A stretch of 64,000 nt of DNA from Leucocoprinus leucothites. Lineage: Eukaryota > Basidiomycota > Agaricomycetes > Agaricales > Agaricaceae. The DNA lies in NCBI GenBank assembly GCA_013368445.1, contig JAACJO010000007.1, forward strand, positions 558,001 to 622,000, given 5' to 3'. Every line of letters starts with the position of its first letter. Positions within the stretch are counted from its first letter, which is position 1. This document shows positions 17,060 to 32,449 of the stretch, piece after piece. Under the pieces are notes generated by a model that saw nothing but the letters and a program-made list of their open reading frames with translations, made no database searches and was not told the origin of the DNA. Position numbers and translations under genes: made by a program.

Positions 17060-20000
17060 ATGGCGAAGAAGAAGAAGACGCAGTTGAAATCCGTAGCCCG
17101 TGGCTTCTCTACCGTGTCAGTTCCCAAGAAAAATGTAGCAGCAGAACCTAAGGAAGAGACAGAGGAGGGTCCCACGCCGATCGTGATTTCACAAGGCGCC
17201 AGTAAAAAAGAAGAGGATAAACAAGGACTAAACAATTCTGTTGGTCAGAATACCGTAGCCACGGAAGAACCTGACCCTGAAAAGGTAGAAGAACAGTCAC
17301 TACAGGCATTAGTGGACCGACTTCAAGAAAAGACAGAGAGGGAGATTGTCAGGTAAATTATAATCTGGCATGAACTACTCACTGGCTTATTGACCATTCT
17401 TAGGACCATCAAGGTTTGTTTCTGCAGAGCCTGAATTTGTGTCAAATGACTATATTTGCAGATGATCGAAACGGAACGGAAATTTTCGAAGACTTTTCCT
17501 CGGCTAGAGTTAGATATCCAGCTAAGAGACCAGATACTTCTTCTAATCAAGGAATCATTTCAAGACGGTACGTCAAATCTATCCGTTTAAGGATTTTTCC
17601 AGTCCTCATTCTCAGACATAGGACGGAAGACCCTGGACGAACCGGAAGACAAAGCCCTCACTCGCTTAGGAGTTACCTATGGTGTATTGAGAAGGTTGGG
17701 CTTTTCTGAAGAACGTGTAGAGGAATGCCTGCGTGCCATTGGCAGCGTTGATCTCGAAGAGGCCTATGACTGGGTTCGTTGGTGCTTTTTTACTCATTTC
17801 ACTAGCGGTTGACCCTTACATTTAGCTCTATACGATGTGCGATGAAAATGAGATTCCAGCCACCCGCAAGTGTACCTTCATCGTTTTGTTTTCTCTCATG
17901 CTTACCAAGTTCCAGGCGGGCCTGAAATGCGGGAACCTAGAACGGCTCGGACACCACTCAAGCAACCATCTCAGCTACCGGAGACTCCGCACGAACCTGC
18001 ACAGATCTTGGAAAATCGTACACCGAGCTCAAGGGCGCCCAAATCATCTCCAGGAACCTCTTCGCAGCTTGATGCCAAAGCTCCCACCTTCATCCCTTCC
18101 CGAATAGTTTCCAGTTCAAGCTCCCAGGCATCATCAGATTTAGAACCGGCAAATCCTACTGGCAACAATATGTCAAACCTCCACGATTCGTCAGACGAGG
18201 AAGACCCAACTGTTAAATACGTGCGCCTGAAACTCCAACATGAATACATGCGCAACAATCAGGCCAAGTTTCCTCGTAATCAAATAGGAGAGATACGATC
18301 ACGACTCAACGAGCTTCAGGGAGATCTACTATTTGACGAACGAGAGGCAGAGTCCATGTATCAAAAGGAACATGATAAAGCCTTGCACGAGCGCCTGCGT
18401 GGTTCTGGACTATTTTCCCCTTCCCCTGCACCTGTGTCCGGGTCAAAACGACAGAAGAAACTTCCAAAGACTATTCAAGACATTCCACACCCAAATGTCC
18501 TCAGTTCCTCGAGTTCGGATATTTTCGATGATGTTGACAGTGACGGACAGGGGGAAGGATTGCTTGATTTGCTAGAAGCGTTGCCAGCGACAGAGACAAC
18601 TTCTGACGGCGTTGTTATAACTCTGAAAGAAATGGCTCTACCAAAACACGGGGCAGGGCCGACACCAAAGGCTCTTCTCAAGGATGCTGTCGCAAGGCTG
18701 GATCGGTACGCAGTAATCACTTATAACCTCATTTCCGGATCAAGTCGTGGGAAGCGAGTATCTCTTACGGTCCGTTGGGATGGCATGAAGTCGGACATTT
18801 GGACAATGGATGATGTAGCTTGTGCTGATCAGACTCAGGCTGAACATTATATCGCCTTGACTGTTTTACATGCCCTGACTTTCCCTCAGTCAGAGGGATT
18901 TGCCGGCAGCTCTGGTGGAACGAGTAATATCACCTTCTTCAGGCTTCTTCCACCATCGTTCCGCGATTTATGGGGCGAATTGGAAGATGCCAGGAAATTG
19001 CGTGAAGACTCGATAAACCGTCAGGTCTGGGCTAAATTACGTTCAATCATCCAGCCTAGGGTCTACCTTGACCAGAAGGTCTGTCGTCAACTATGGTCAA
19101 AATTCATGACGGTCTAATATATTTTCCAGGCAGTTGGGAAACAAACAAGAGGCATCCTTGACAAGAAAGGACCTCGTACGCCCTCCAGCCAGCCACGAAA
19201 CACAGAGGAAACGGCTCAACAACTTGTCACCATCTATCAGGTCTTACAAGATAGTCCAAGCTACCAAGAAATGCTAGTCAGTTACAGCCTAGGCTTATGT
19301 TTGATTAACGCTAATTCTCGAGCTTCTTTAGCCCCAACGTCAGAGTCTCCCCATCGCACAATATCGTGAACACATCGTAGAGATGCTAGAGCACAATCAA
19401 GTCTTGGTTTTGAGCGGTGAAACCGGATGGTAAACATTTATGCACTGATAGTTGACACCGCTTAACTCGTGTTTCATAGCGGAAAATCAACACAAGTACC
19501 AAGCTTCATCCTCGAGGACCAGCTATCGAAAGGAAAGCGGTGCAAAATCTACTGTACCGAACCGCGGCGTATATCAGCAATATCTCTCGCACAGCGTGAG
19601 TCCACTAGTATGATATAGGATCCACAAATTCAAATTGACTCAGGTGTTTCCCGTGAACTCGGAGAGCCCGCGAATGCCGTTGGAACAATTAATTCACTTG
19701 TAGGTTATGCAATCAGACTAGAGAGCAATGTTACTCGAAACACTCGCCTGGCATATGTTACAAATGGCATTGCTCTTCGCATGCTGGAAAGTGGCACAGG
19801 GCAAGGAGACGGAACACCGTTTGACGAACTCACGGTACGTCAACTGTTCTACCTTGAAACTTTCTCTTGACTGACAGGAACCCAGCATATCATCATAGAT
19901 GAGGTAACACGTGTTACTCATTCCGTTGGTTGAGAAGCTGATCCCTCTATCCTCATGACAGGTCCATGAGCGTACAATAGAGTCAGACTTCCTTCTCATT

Positions 20001-22536
20001 GTGCTGAAAAGCCTCATAGAACAACGTTCGGATCTCAAGTTAGTTCCTGCTCTGCTTCATGACGATTTATCTAAATAGGTTTAAGGGTCATACTCATGTC
20101 TGCTACAGTTGACGCAGAGAAAATTTCTGCATATTTCGGAGGTTGCCCGACCTTGCATGTGCCAGGCCGAACTTTCCCTGTCGACATATGTTATCTAGAA
20201 GACGCCGTGGAATATACCAAATGGACAATAACTGAGAACTCGCCATATGCTCACCGACGTAAGGATTTTGTCTCATGTCGTGATTCAACTTCCCCTCACC
20301 TGTTTCAGTTCATGATAAGTTCTATCGCGGGAAGAAACAGTTCGACTGGACGGAAGAAACTGCCGCAGCGGACGATGACGATGGAGACGAGGAGAATACA
20401 AGCGACATTAAACTGGAGAAACGCTATTCGCCCGAAACTGTCGCCACAATTAATCTCTTTGACGAAAGGTTTATACCTTATGATCTCATAACCCGTATAC
20501 TGGAGAAATTGTGCTTTGAGGATCCAAAGAATCAGTCGTATTCGGCAGCGATTCTCATTTTTATGCCCGGGATTGGGGAGATACGCCGAATGCATGATAT
20601 GCTGAATGAACACAGCAATTTCGGTTCGGATGAGATGTTCCGTATTTATCCTCTTCACTCCACCTTGTCCAGTGAGAACCAGAACTCTGTGTTCGAAATC
20701 CCTCCCCCTGGGGTCAGGAAGATTGTAATTGGTCCGTTCGTAACCTCATTTTTTGCCAGCGTGGGCTAATGTTCGAATCAGCAACCAATATTGCGGAGAC
20801 CGGCATTACTATACCAGACATCACTTGTGTGATTGACACCGGGAAGCATCGGGAGATGAGGTCAGTCGTGGCCTTTCCAGGGCTCTGACCTACTGAACGT
20901 GTTCCCAGATTTGATGAGAAGCGTCAGATCAGCCGTTTGGTTGAAACCTTCATCGCAAAAAGCAATGCTGCACAGCGCAGAGGCCGTGCTGGTCGTGTAC
21001 AACAAGGCCTGTGCTTCCACCTCTTTACGAAGGTTAGGCACGAAAACAAAGTAAGGCTCTAGAAGTAAGGCTAGGTCTCTGGTGAGCTGATCTATCACCA
21101 GATGGCCGGAGACCCTTTGCCAGAAATGATGCGTCTGAGTCTTTCGGATTTGGCGCTCAGAATCAAGATGATGCGAGTAAGCCTAGGAACATCTATTGAG
21201 GATGTCCTTTCTCGGGCTTTGGACCCACCCATAGCAACCAACATCCAGGGGGCCATCGCAATGCTGGTGGAGGTGCGTGTGTAATCTCCTGGTTCACTTG
21301 AGAGCTCAGTGCCTGTCCAGGTTCGTGCTCTTACACTCGCTGAGGATATCACGCCAATGGGTAGACTTCTCAGCAAACTACCTACTGACGTTCACCTCGG
21401 GAAATTTCTCCTCATTGCAACACTCTTTCGTTGCTTGGATCCTGCCCTCACGATTGCTGCGGCGCTCAGCTCCAAGTCACCTTTTTTGACTCCTTTCGGC
21501 CTAGAAGCAGAGGCTGAACGGGCTAAGGCCACCTTCAGATCAGGTGACTCCGACTTCCTAACTATCCACAACGCTTTCGATAGTTGGCGCAAAGCCTCTG
21601 CCAACGGTGGATATGTTTATAAATTTTGCCGCGTGAATTATATCAGTCATCAAGTAAGCTTTCAGTTTCAATGGCTCAGAGCCACTAATGTGACGCGAGT
21701 AGAACATGCAACAAATTGAAGCATTGCGTCAGCAGTTCCTTGGATACTTGATTGACTCCGCTTTCATCCAAGTCGATAAGTCCATGATAAAAGAGCTAAA
21801 TAAGTGGGTCGGTCATTTCGGGCAAAGCCATGTCTTTTTACCTGCTAGTGTAGGGCTCGGTGGAGTCGGGGTAAATCCAAATTTGTCACGATACCAGCCG
21901 ACTTCGACTTGAATTCGTCGAATTCGGCCATCGTCAACGCCTCTCTTGCAGCAGGGTTGTACCCAAAAGTCCTTGCGTTCGATCCTACCAAGAACGAGCT
22001 GAAGACGATCACGAATAACCAGAGCGTTTGGGTGCACCCTTCGTCAATCAACTCTAATCAAAGGCTCTCGGACATAGGTTCCAACTTTTTCAGCTACTTC
22101 ACCCTCATGTATAGCATGGTCCTGTTATTTATGCCTTGACCCTCTTCTGACGTCGCTTTGTAGGCATTCCAAGAAGCTATATGCCTGGGAAATCGGTCCT
22201 GTGGACGACCTCGCTATGCTTTTATTATGCGGAGACAGTGAATTTAGGGTAAAACTTTGGACCTCTTGATCGACCACAAACTTACTATATAAAATGTAGT
22301 TGGCCACCGACATCGCCACAATCGACCGCAATAAGGTCAGGTTCAACATCTTGCCGAAATCGAATGTTGCTCTCAAGTATCTTCGCACGAATATGGCCAA
22401 CGTCCTTGCGTCACAATTTCGAGGGCGAGCACTGGACCAAATACAGTCTCGTTGGAAGGATAGTGGAATGTCAGTTTTGGCTAGACTCAGGCACAAAGAT
22501 GACGACGCGGCATTGATCGATTTACGGGTATCATGA
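17060..22536 (+). CDS. DEAH-box RNA helicase (YLR419W / DHX29-DHX57 type)
   Basis: Predicted ATP-dependent 3'-5' RNA helicase. The start [16 protein letters not shown] followed by STVSVPKKN is typical of fungal YLR419W-like proteins. Order: basic N-terminus, a UBA-like helix bundle ([30 protein letters not shown]), a long disordered Ser/Pro linker, a DUF/RWD-like part, then helicase core: [20 protein letters not shown] (Walker A), [46 protein letters not shown] (DEVH box), [17 protein letters not shown] (SAT), [33 protein letters not shown] and [15 protein letters not shown]. The HA2/winged-helix region and an OB-fold ([16 protein letters not shown]) follow. The product is about 1,400-1,450 residues with some twenty introns. 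Homologues act in translation initiation scanning on structured mRNAs or in 40S processing; which applies is inference. Confidence 0.88.
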
Positions 22537-22666
22537 TCAGAATGACATACTTGTCCAGGAATTTAGCTCAGGTTTATTAGAGTGCAGCGCCCAACGCTAG
22601 ACCCAGACGAAATGATGTTCACAAGTTATGCTAAGACATGTACCAATGCCTGACCGCAAAAGGCTT

Positions 22667-23257
22667 TTACTCCTCGTCTTCTTCATCTCCAGCGCCGCTA
22701 GATAAACAAGTCATAAATCGGGAATCGAGACATTTCAAATCACTTACGCGATGTTGTAGAAGCGAAGATGATAGTTATCCTTTGAGGAAGCAACAACACT
22801 AAATAAAATGAGCACCTAACGATAACAGTCAAGTTGAAGATCTCACCGGATCCAGTCACGAAGGCTATTCTTCTTCAAGAACTTCTTCGTAAGGTATTTG
22901 AGGTAACGTTTTGAGAATGGAATGTTGGAAAGCACAGTGATTTTAGTGTCGCCTGGCCTGATGTAAGGGGGAGTTGGATGGGGGGATAACTTAAAGACGT
23001 ACCATCACGGACGATCTTAACGCTGTCTCCAAGTTGTCCGGCCTTGCCTTCAACTTTGATGCGGTCATGAAGGAACTTCTCGAAATCGGCACCGTCGAAA
23101 ACGCCATCTGCGGCTGGCTTGGAGTAGTCGACAACGAACTTATGTTTAATGGCGGGGGTTTTGGAAGCAGCGGCTTTGGGCTGGAGAAGAGAAATGACCC
23201 GGCATGAGCCTACTGAGAAGGGAACTCAGCAAAGCGATACCGAGGATGACTAACCAT
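22667..23257 (-). CDS. RPL22: 60S ribosomal protein L22 (eL22)
   Basis: Large-subunit ribosomal protein. The spliced protein is about 125 residues: [91 protein letters not shown] and the acidic end GDEEDEE, the full eL22 pattern. The first coding exon is only the ATG (23255-23257); intron 23181-23254 follows immediately. Four further exons are split by short introns; the last carries only the acidic tail. It is divergent from CBF5 across 251 bp, so two ribosome-production genes share one promoter region. The stop of the upstream DEAH helicase is only 130 bp away, convergent. Confidence 0.94.
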
Positions 23258-23508
23258 CGTGAAGGTCTTGAGGGCGAGGAGGGACGATCTTGAGGATGAA
23301 CACTGTTACTTCCTACCTGCACAACTTGAGTTTTGTAGACTGTACAGCTGGAAATAAGGTTCAATCACGGAATGTTCCGGTACAATCAGTTTCGTGTAGC
23401 TTCCATTTTTTGTTCTTATTAGGATTAGAGCGCCTGGGAATCATGTGAACAATGGAATCGGAAAAAAATCAAGCTCATCGTGCGTAACACCCACGACGGC
23501 TTTTTCTC

Positions 23509-25240
<1,732 letters not shown>

Positions 25241-25517
25241 TGGGTATTTCGATATCTCAGTCCGATCGCCACAATCTTCCTCATCTTGCGCATAATATAC
25301 TGTCACCGATGTTCAATATCAATTTTGAGCCTACTCCTGAGTCTGGGGTGGCTAAGACTCAGAGTGCTGGTATATTGGGTCCGATACAAGGTATAAAATT
25401 GATAAGATCGACATCGACCTTGAAAAAATAAACAAATCGCTGAATATCATGACATCAGGTCATCAAGACCAAAATCCCAAAAAAAACATTATGAGAAGCA
25501 CTCTGAAAGAGGAAACT
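25241..25517. other. Intergenic, convergent 3' flanks of CBF5 and the cupredoxin gene
   Basis: 277 bp, AT-rich, no coding frame I trust. Confidence 0.45.
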
Positions 25518-26970
25518 TTAGAGCAATAAGGCAAGGGCCGCGGTAAAGACAATGGTCACGGTGGCCCCACCAAGCCGAAGAGAAGTGGCTGAGCTGGGTG
25601 AGTTGGCGGAAGCACCAGTACCATTCATGGCCCTTGCGATATTCTGGAATGCTGTAAAGTTTTTCTCACTAGTCTCAACGGAGTTAATGGCACTGTAGAA
25701 AATTTTAGCATGCTGCATGCATAGATCAGAACAGACCACTCACAAGACCATTCCAGCCCCACAATGGTTAGCTGGATTCGTTTGACGGCACTAGTAAAGC
25801 GAAATTAGCCTGTTAAAAGGAAGATTGGAAGAAAGTGACATACATAAGCCCAAACAGGAGCGGTACCAGTGACAGTGTAGTTCCATGTCGGGAGAGTTGC
25901 GCCAGTATCGGTCACGGCGTGGCTATCAATAACGCTATTGTAAATAATCATACCCAACCAAAATCATAAGGAAATACTTACAAATCGGAGTCGAATCCAA
26001 GGGTACCGTTTGCATTAAGACGGCGGCAGGGATCGGCGAATGAAGACTGAGTCACAGTGTGGTTCTTCTCTTGGCTAGAAAGAGAATATTAGATGAGGAC
26101 CCATGAAATCCGAGCCGGCCGAAACTTACAACTGGAAGACAACGATATCGTTGGGCTGGGCCTGGAGGTGCGCGGGATCAAACGCAAGACTACCAGACCC
26201 GCCAACCTTAACTACGTGAACTTGACCTTGGGCAGCGGTAGGTGTTGAGTCGGCCGGGGCGGTCACAGAGGCATCAGGAGTGGTAGGGGCGGTCACAGAG
26301 GCATCGGGAGTGGCAGGGGCGGTAGTATAGGGATCAGGAGTGGCAGCCGGGGTGGCACTGGCCTGAGCTGCACCAACTGCCAATGCGGCTTGCTTGAAGT
26401 TGGTGAACGAATTAGGGGCGCCATCTAAACCGCAATTTACGGCAAAGACCATCCCTGCTCCACAGTGACTGAGAGGCTGCTTCTGTCTGCAATAAACCCA
26501 GATTGGTTGGCTCTGCAGAAAAAAAAGGAGTAAGTTCAAGTGTTTCAAAGGAGTCAAAGAGAAGTGATACAGACATCCTGTACGGTTATCGTATGGGTTG
26601 GGAAGTTGTCAGTCTGGTTAGCTGCGACAGGCATACTAGACCGAACAGTCAATGAAAGGTGGCTAATTCGGGTTCATGGAACTCACAATCCAGAGTCAAA
26701 TCCTCCGTCCTTGGGGCCACATGGGTCAGGAAAGGACGATTGGGTGACTGTGTGATTTTTGGAGACGAAATGGAACACGACTTGGTCACCAGGTTGTGCA
26801 GCCTTGTAAACCATAGTCAGAAATCGATCGTAAGATAAGGTATGGATGGCGCCTACGATGTTCTCAGGTGAGAACTCTAATTTTCCGTTTGCACCGACTT
26901 GAATATCATGAACAGCAGCAGAAACAAAGGGCAAAAGAGCCAGGCCCAAAGAAAGAGAAGAGGCGAACAT
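25518..26970 (-). CDS. Secreted two-domain cupredoxin (extracellular Ser/Thr-Pro-rich protein)
   Basis: Predicted secreted protein. The start MFASSLSLGLALLPFVSA is a signal peptide ending before AAVHDIQVGANGKLEF. Domain 1 has PGDQVVFHFVSKNHTVTQSS, then a segment with PIWVYCRQ and SHCGAGMVFAVN; domain 2 repeats the pattern (LAFDPAHLQAQPNDIVVFQ, KNHTVTQSSFADPCRRLN, PVWAYCRQ-like VWAYVCRQTNPANHCGAGMV). Each domain keeps the probable type-1 copper ligands His (in NHT), Cys, and His-x4-Met (HCGAGM). A Pro/Thr/Ala linker of near-identical decapeptide repeats joins them. The C-terminus (GATVTIVFTAALALLL after SSATSLRL) looks like a GPI-attachment signal. Similar Ser-rich plastocyanin-like proteins are abundant in fungal secretomes with unknown role. 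About 330 residues, seven or so introns. Confidence 0.82.
26256..26345 (-). repeat. Coding minisatellite, three 30-bp units, in the cupredoxin linker
   Basis: Three tandem copies of a 30-bp unit (26256-26285, 26286-26315, 26316-26345); the first two are nearly identical and the third has several changes. Each encodes a Pro/Thr/Ala decapeptide of the form TPDASVTAP in the reading frame of the linker between the two cupredoxin domains. Such units commonly change number by slippage or unequal exchange. Confidence 0.85.
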
Positions 26971-28495
26971 CGCTGGCGACGTTTGAAGAAGAATATAAGG
27001 ACAGAAAGAACGTGCTAAAAGTCGCGCTGAAGGCGAGTAGAGTAAAACAAAGGTTGAAAGTGAAAAGAGAGGGAAGAGATGGAAGAAGGAGAAAAAGGGA
27101 AGGGTGAGTATTTGTACTTCTGCCTAACAACGCCGTTGCATTGAGCACCTGATGGACTCTCAACCATTGTCCTGGTTCCAACTGTCAAAGTCCACTCTGA
27201 TAGAGCAATTCTCACGCCGCCTTCTATTCCCGAGCATCATCTCGTTGTCTTGTCCTTGCTCGCCGAAAATACACCAACGAGAACTATTGTCCTGATTGCT
27301 TGTGCTGTGCCAACGTGATGTAAATGCTAATTTTGGTCGTCTTTTGACAAAGAAATGCTAGAAAATGCCTCAAGCATTGAGTGGTACATTAGGCATCCCT
27401 GTGAGAGAAAGCATATGAAAAGACCTACACAAAAATAACTCAACGGAATGAATCTCCATCATCTCGTTTACTTAAACGATTCAATTCCTGACCATCATCA
27501 TGTTAGAATGGAGGATCAACAAGGAACAGCCCAAAAGCACAACAAGGGCGCATGAGGAGGGAGAGACGGTCCAATCATCGAAATAATGAGAGCTCGAGTA
27601 GTACGAAGGCAACCAGACTATATCAAGGGACATCAAGGGATGTTGTGGTCAATATATAAACAATACATTTGGCGCATTATATAAGCGAAAATGTTGGCTG
27701 ATGCGGACAGGACCACACGGTATCAATCCATTCAAACCTTGACGTTGATGCTGATATTGTCTTCTGCAGTCCCCAGAGGGCACAGACCTTGTCAGAGATA
27801 AATCCGTCCCATCAACATCTTTTCCACTTTTTTTTTTCACAGCTGACACTTCAATCCTTAGAAGGCTTTCGTCCACTACCGTGACTACTGACCACACCTC
27901 TTACTATCACCGAAACGTTTGAAGTTGCGGATGCACACTAGAAACGCGAGCGCCATCACTCATCAAGACGGTAACAAACGTTGAATTACCAATGTCTCCA
28001 TTCGACCCGGACTGGACGTTGCGGCCCTTGGAAGAAATCAATGTGTGACCTAGGGTACAAGTCTGATCAGTGCTCCAGGTCGTACGGCTGAAAGCAAATT
28101 CACGATTATCCGAGTAGAAACCCTCAGGATAATCATTTTCTCTCCCCAGCAGCCGTTCTTACTCGTTTCAAGCGGAGATACATCCTGTATGGAACATGGT
28201 TTCTGTCTTTGGCTGCGTCCGGTCGTCCTTGCCTGAGCTCTCGTTTCTGATGCAAGAGATTGGTTGCCTCGCGTCGTCAAATCCTACCACGTACCCTGCG
28301 TGTTGCCTCGAAGGGATGCACCGCCCAGTATCCATTGAAACGTAAATTCAGATGAGCGAAGGGTATTTAAACCATCGTCTCTGGTACCCCAGACTACAAT
28401 CCCGCTCAGGCTCGGAATTCACCTTCTTCTCGTTCGAGTGGACTTGATCGCTCCTCTCTCAAATCTAAATCACCGGCTGGTTTCTGGTGCTCAGA
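26971..28495. other. Gene-poor 1.5-kb region between the cupredoxin gene and the MAP kinase
   Basis: Divergent promoter region. It includes GA-rich sequence next to the cupredoxin start (about 27020-27110) and CT-rich sequence near the kinase start. A minus-strand open stretch ending at 27952 might be a small gene (reported under findings) but lacks a clear start and any recognised motif, so I do not annotate it. Confidence 0.4.
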
Positions 28496-30149
<1,654 letters not shown>

Positions 30150-30479
30150 GCCGATAAAGGTTTCTGCAGAGCCTTATACAGTATGTAGAAGAAGGTATAT
30201 TCTTGTATCATTCCATGGTACACCCCTGCAGAGCTGGCTCAACCGAGCCTGTACCGAATAAATCATGCCATCTGTCATGGCAATTTCGATAACTTTCTCC
30301 CTGATCCGATCGTTGGTCTGAGACCAACATCTGAGAGTTGAAGAGGACTAATCATGGAGGTGCAAACCAGATGACTAAAATATGATCCATATACAGTGCT
30401 AAACATCTCGTGAACCGTGTTACTGGAGTAAGTGAACGAAGGTATATATGCCGAAAGAAAAAAATCAAGCCCACCAGAG
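30150..30479. other. Convergent 3' flanks of the MAP kinase and the SAP-like gene
   Basis: 330 bp with no coding frame that I trust; probably both 3' UTRs. Confidence 0.45.
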
Positions 30480-32449
30480 CTAGAAGCGACCTCCAGTCCA
30501 AAATCCCAAGGCAACGCCTTCAACACCGAAATCTCCAAATCGGGTGTCACCTTCAAGCTCAGTCCCGTACATAGTCTTTTTCACACCAGTAGATGGTACC
30601 TCGGAGCTTGGGTTGGATCCTGCAAATGTCGATGGCGTCAGGGCGAAACCGGGGCGAGATTCATCACTCGAAGGTTGACGCTGCTTTCCTGGTGGATGCG
30701 ATAACGCCGCAGGATCGACCGCGCTGAGAGATGATCCAGAAGATATGCGCCTTGCTCTGTCTGGCGGAGGGAGACCAAAAGTCTTGAAAACATCCAAGCG
30801 ATCATTGTTGCTAGAAAGACTTCCTGCAAGGTTGGTACCCGCTGGCGTTGGGGACTGTGGGGGCTCTGGATACGGAAATGCTGGTGAGAACAAGGTCGGG
30901 CCGGGTGTCGAGGGTTCCGGAAGCAGCGAGAAATTAAAGGGATTTTGATTTTCTGGCACATTTGTGGAGCTCTTTGAACGACCGTGTCTTGGTGAACCTC
31001 GGCGATCGTTCGATCGCGACGCATAATACTCGGGTAAGTGGTTTATGGACGGCGGGACTCTCCTTCAGGGTCATTGTACACAATTAAACTCGCGGCACGA
31101 GGCAATGTGTTTACAAAGCCATTCCTGCCCATCTCCTCCCGAGCGACTTCCTTGCCTTTGTCAATCATGCCCTCCCCTAAAAGCTTAGGACGCTTTTCGG
31201 CTGATCTTAAAGTACCATGAGGAATACCTTGATGGTCTTCCCCCTGTGCAACGGAAGATTCGCTAACGGGAGATTCTCGTTGTCGTTTCCCAAGCAAAGC
31301 AGAAGTGGCGCCCGTGATATGAGGTGAAGGCATCAAAGTTCGGGTTCCAGTAGGTAATTGAACATTGGAGGTGGTTGGAGGGGTTGAGGGCTCAACCGAG
31401 TATAACGACCGCTTTCGAGTGCCAAAAGTTATTTCCCATTCTCGTGCTTCATCGTTAGTTCGCCTCGAGCTTGCCTGTTTCACTATGACACCTAGAGTCT
31501 GTACTTCTGACTCAAGAGCTTGCAGTCGTTTCACCTCAGCCCGAAGTGTCTCTATTTGGTCTTGCAGCGGCTTGACCTAAGATTTCAACATGTAAGGATT
31601 TGGTCGATGACAAAACAATTGAACGCACGACTTCAGAAAGCAAACGTTCAAAATTGGGAACCGGTGTCGTTTTCTCCGCTTTTGCCTGACTTGCATCAAT
31701 TTGGCATTGAGAGGATTGGGAGGTCGAAGGGGCGGCAATTTGTTGCATGTCAGCGTCACTGAATGGTTCAGGTTCTACGCAGCGCCTAAGCGCCTTAAAT
31801 GAGGAACGATGGTGTCTAATATGGCTCACCTTCTTGAATGGTCGCCTCTAGCTGTTGTATACTTTGATTGCTTTTTAATCTTTCTCTCGGGACGGTAGTT
31901 GATCGGGTCACCGCTCTTGCACCGGTGCCACCCGCGGCGATTGGTTTCCCTACTCCCAACCTCTTCTGAAGTTCTTTTGCTTTCTTAGTTCGAGTAGGAA
32001 TGGTGGGAGGTGAAGGTACAGAAGCATCAATATTTGGCCTTCCAGCAACTGATGTATCGTTCTGCTGAGTGGTACCTCCTTCTTCTAGTACATCATGGAT
32101 GATTACTGAGGATAACCGGGCTGTCCCAGCTCTGCTCGTCAGCCGCCTTGTTGAAACTGATTTGGGCCGCACTGGAGGTTGAGGTATTGGTATGGGGGTG
32201 TGCGCAAGTGTGTTCCGTGATCTGTAGTTGAGGTCAATCACTACATTAGCAGAACAGCCAGAGGCAACACACTGTGCTTCCAGCAGCAAATCAATCATCT
32301 CGTCAGATTTGAGGTTTGCTCGGACACCCCAATCCTTGACAGACATGAGCTTGATCAACTGAAGAGGGAAGTAATCACACCTTGCATATCTTCTGCAAGT
32401 CTCTGTACATCATTGATTTAAGCTCTTGCTTGCTCGGGAGGGTCGGCAT
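30480..32449 (-). CDS. Uncharacterised Ser/Pro-rich protein with SAP-like N-terminus
   Basis: No known family beyond the N-terminus. Exon 1 starts MPTLPSKQELKSMMYRDLQ and, spliced in phase 0 at an AAG|GT donor, continues KICKDWGVRANLKSDEM with IDLLLEAQ. The helix-turn-helix pattern (L..L.K..GV.AN.K...LID.LL) resembles a SAP DNA/RNA-binding motif. The rest (about 560 residues) is low-complexity: a Pro/Thr/Lys stretch, a KRLQALESEVQTLGVIVKQ coiled-coil-like helix, a basic KRQRESPV-type nuclear signal, and a C-terminal block TMYGTELEGDTRFGDFGVEG followed by VALGFWTGGRF that is the only other ordered-looking part. It is divergent from the flavocytochrome gene and convergent with the MAP kinase. 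A chromatin or nuclear role would be inference only. Confidence 0.7.
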
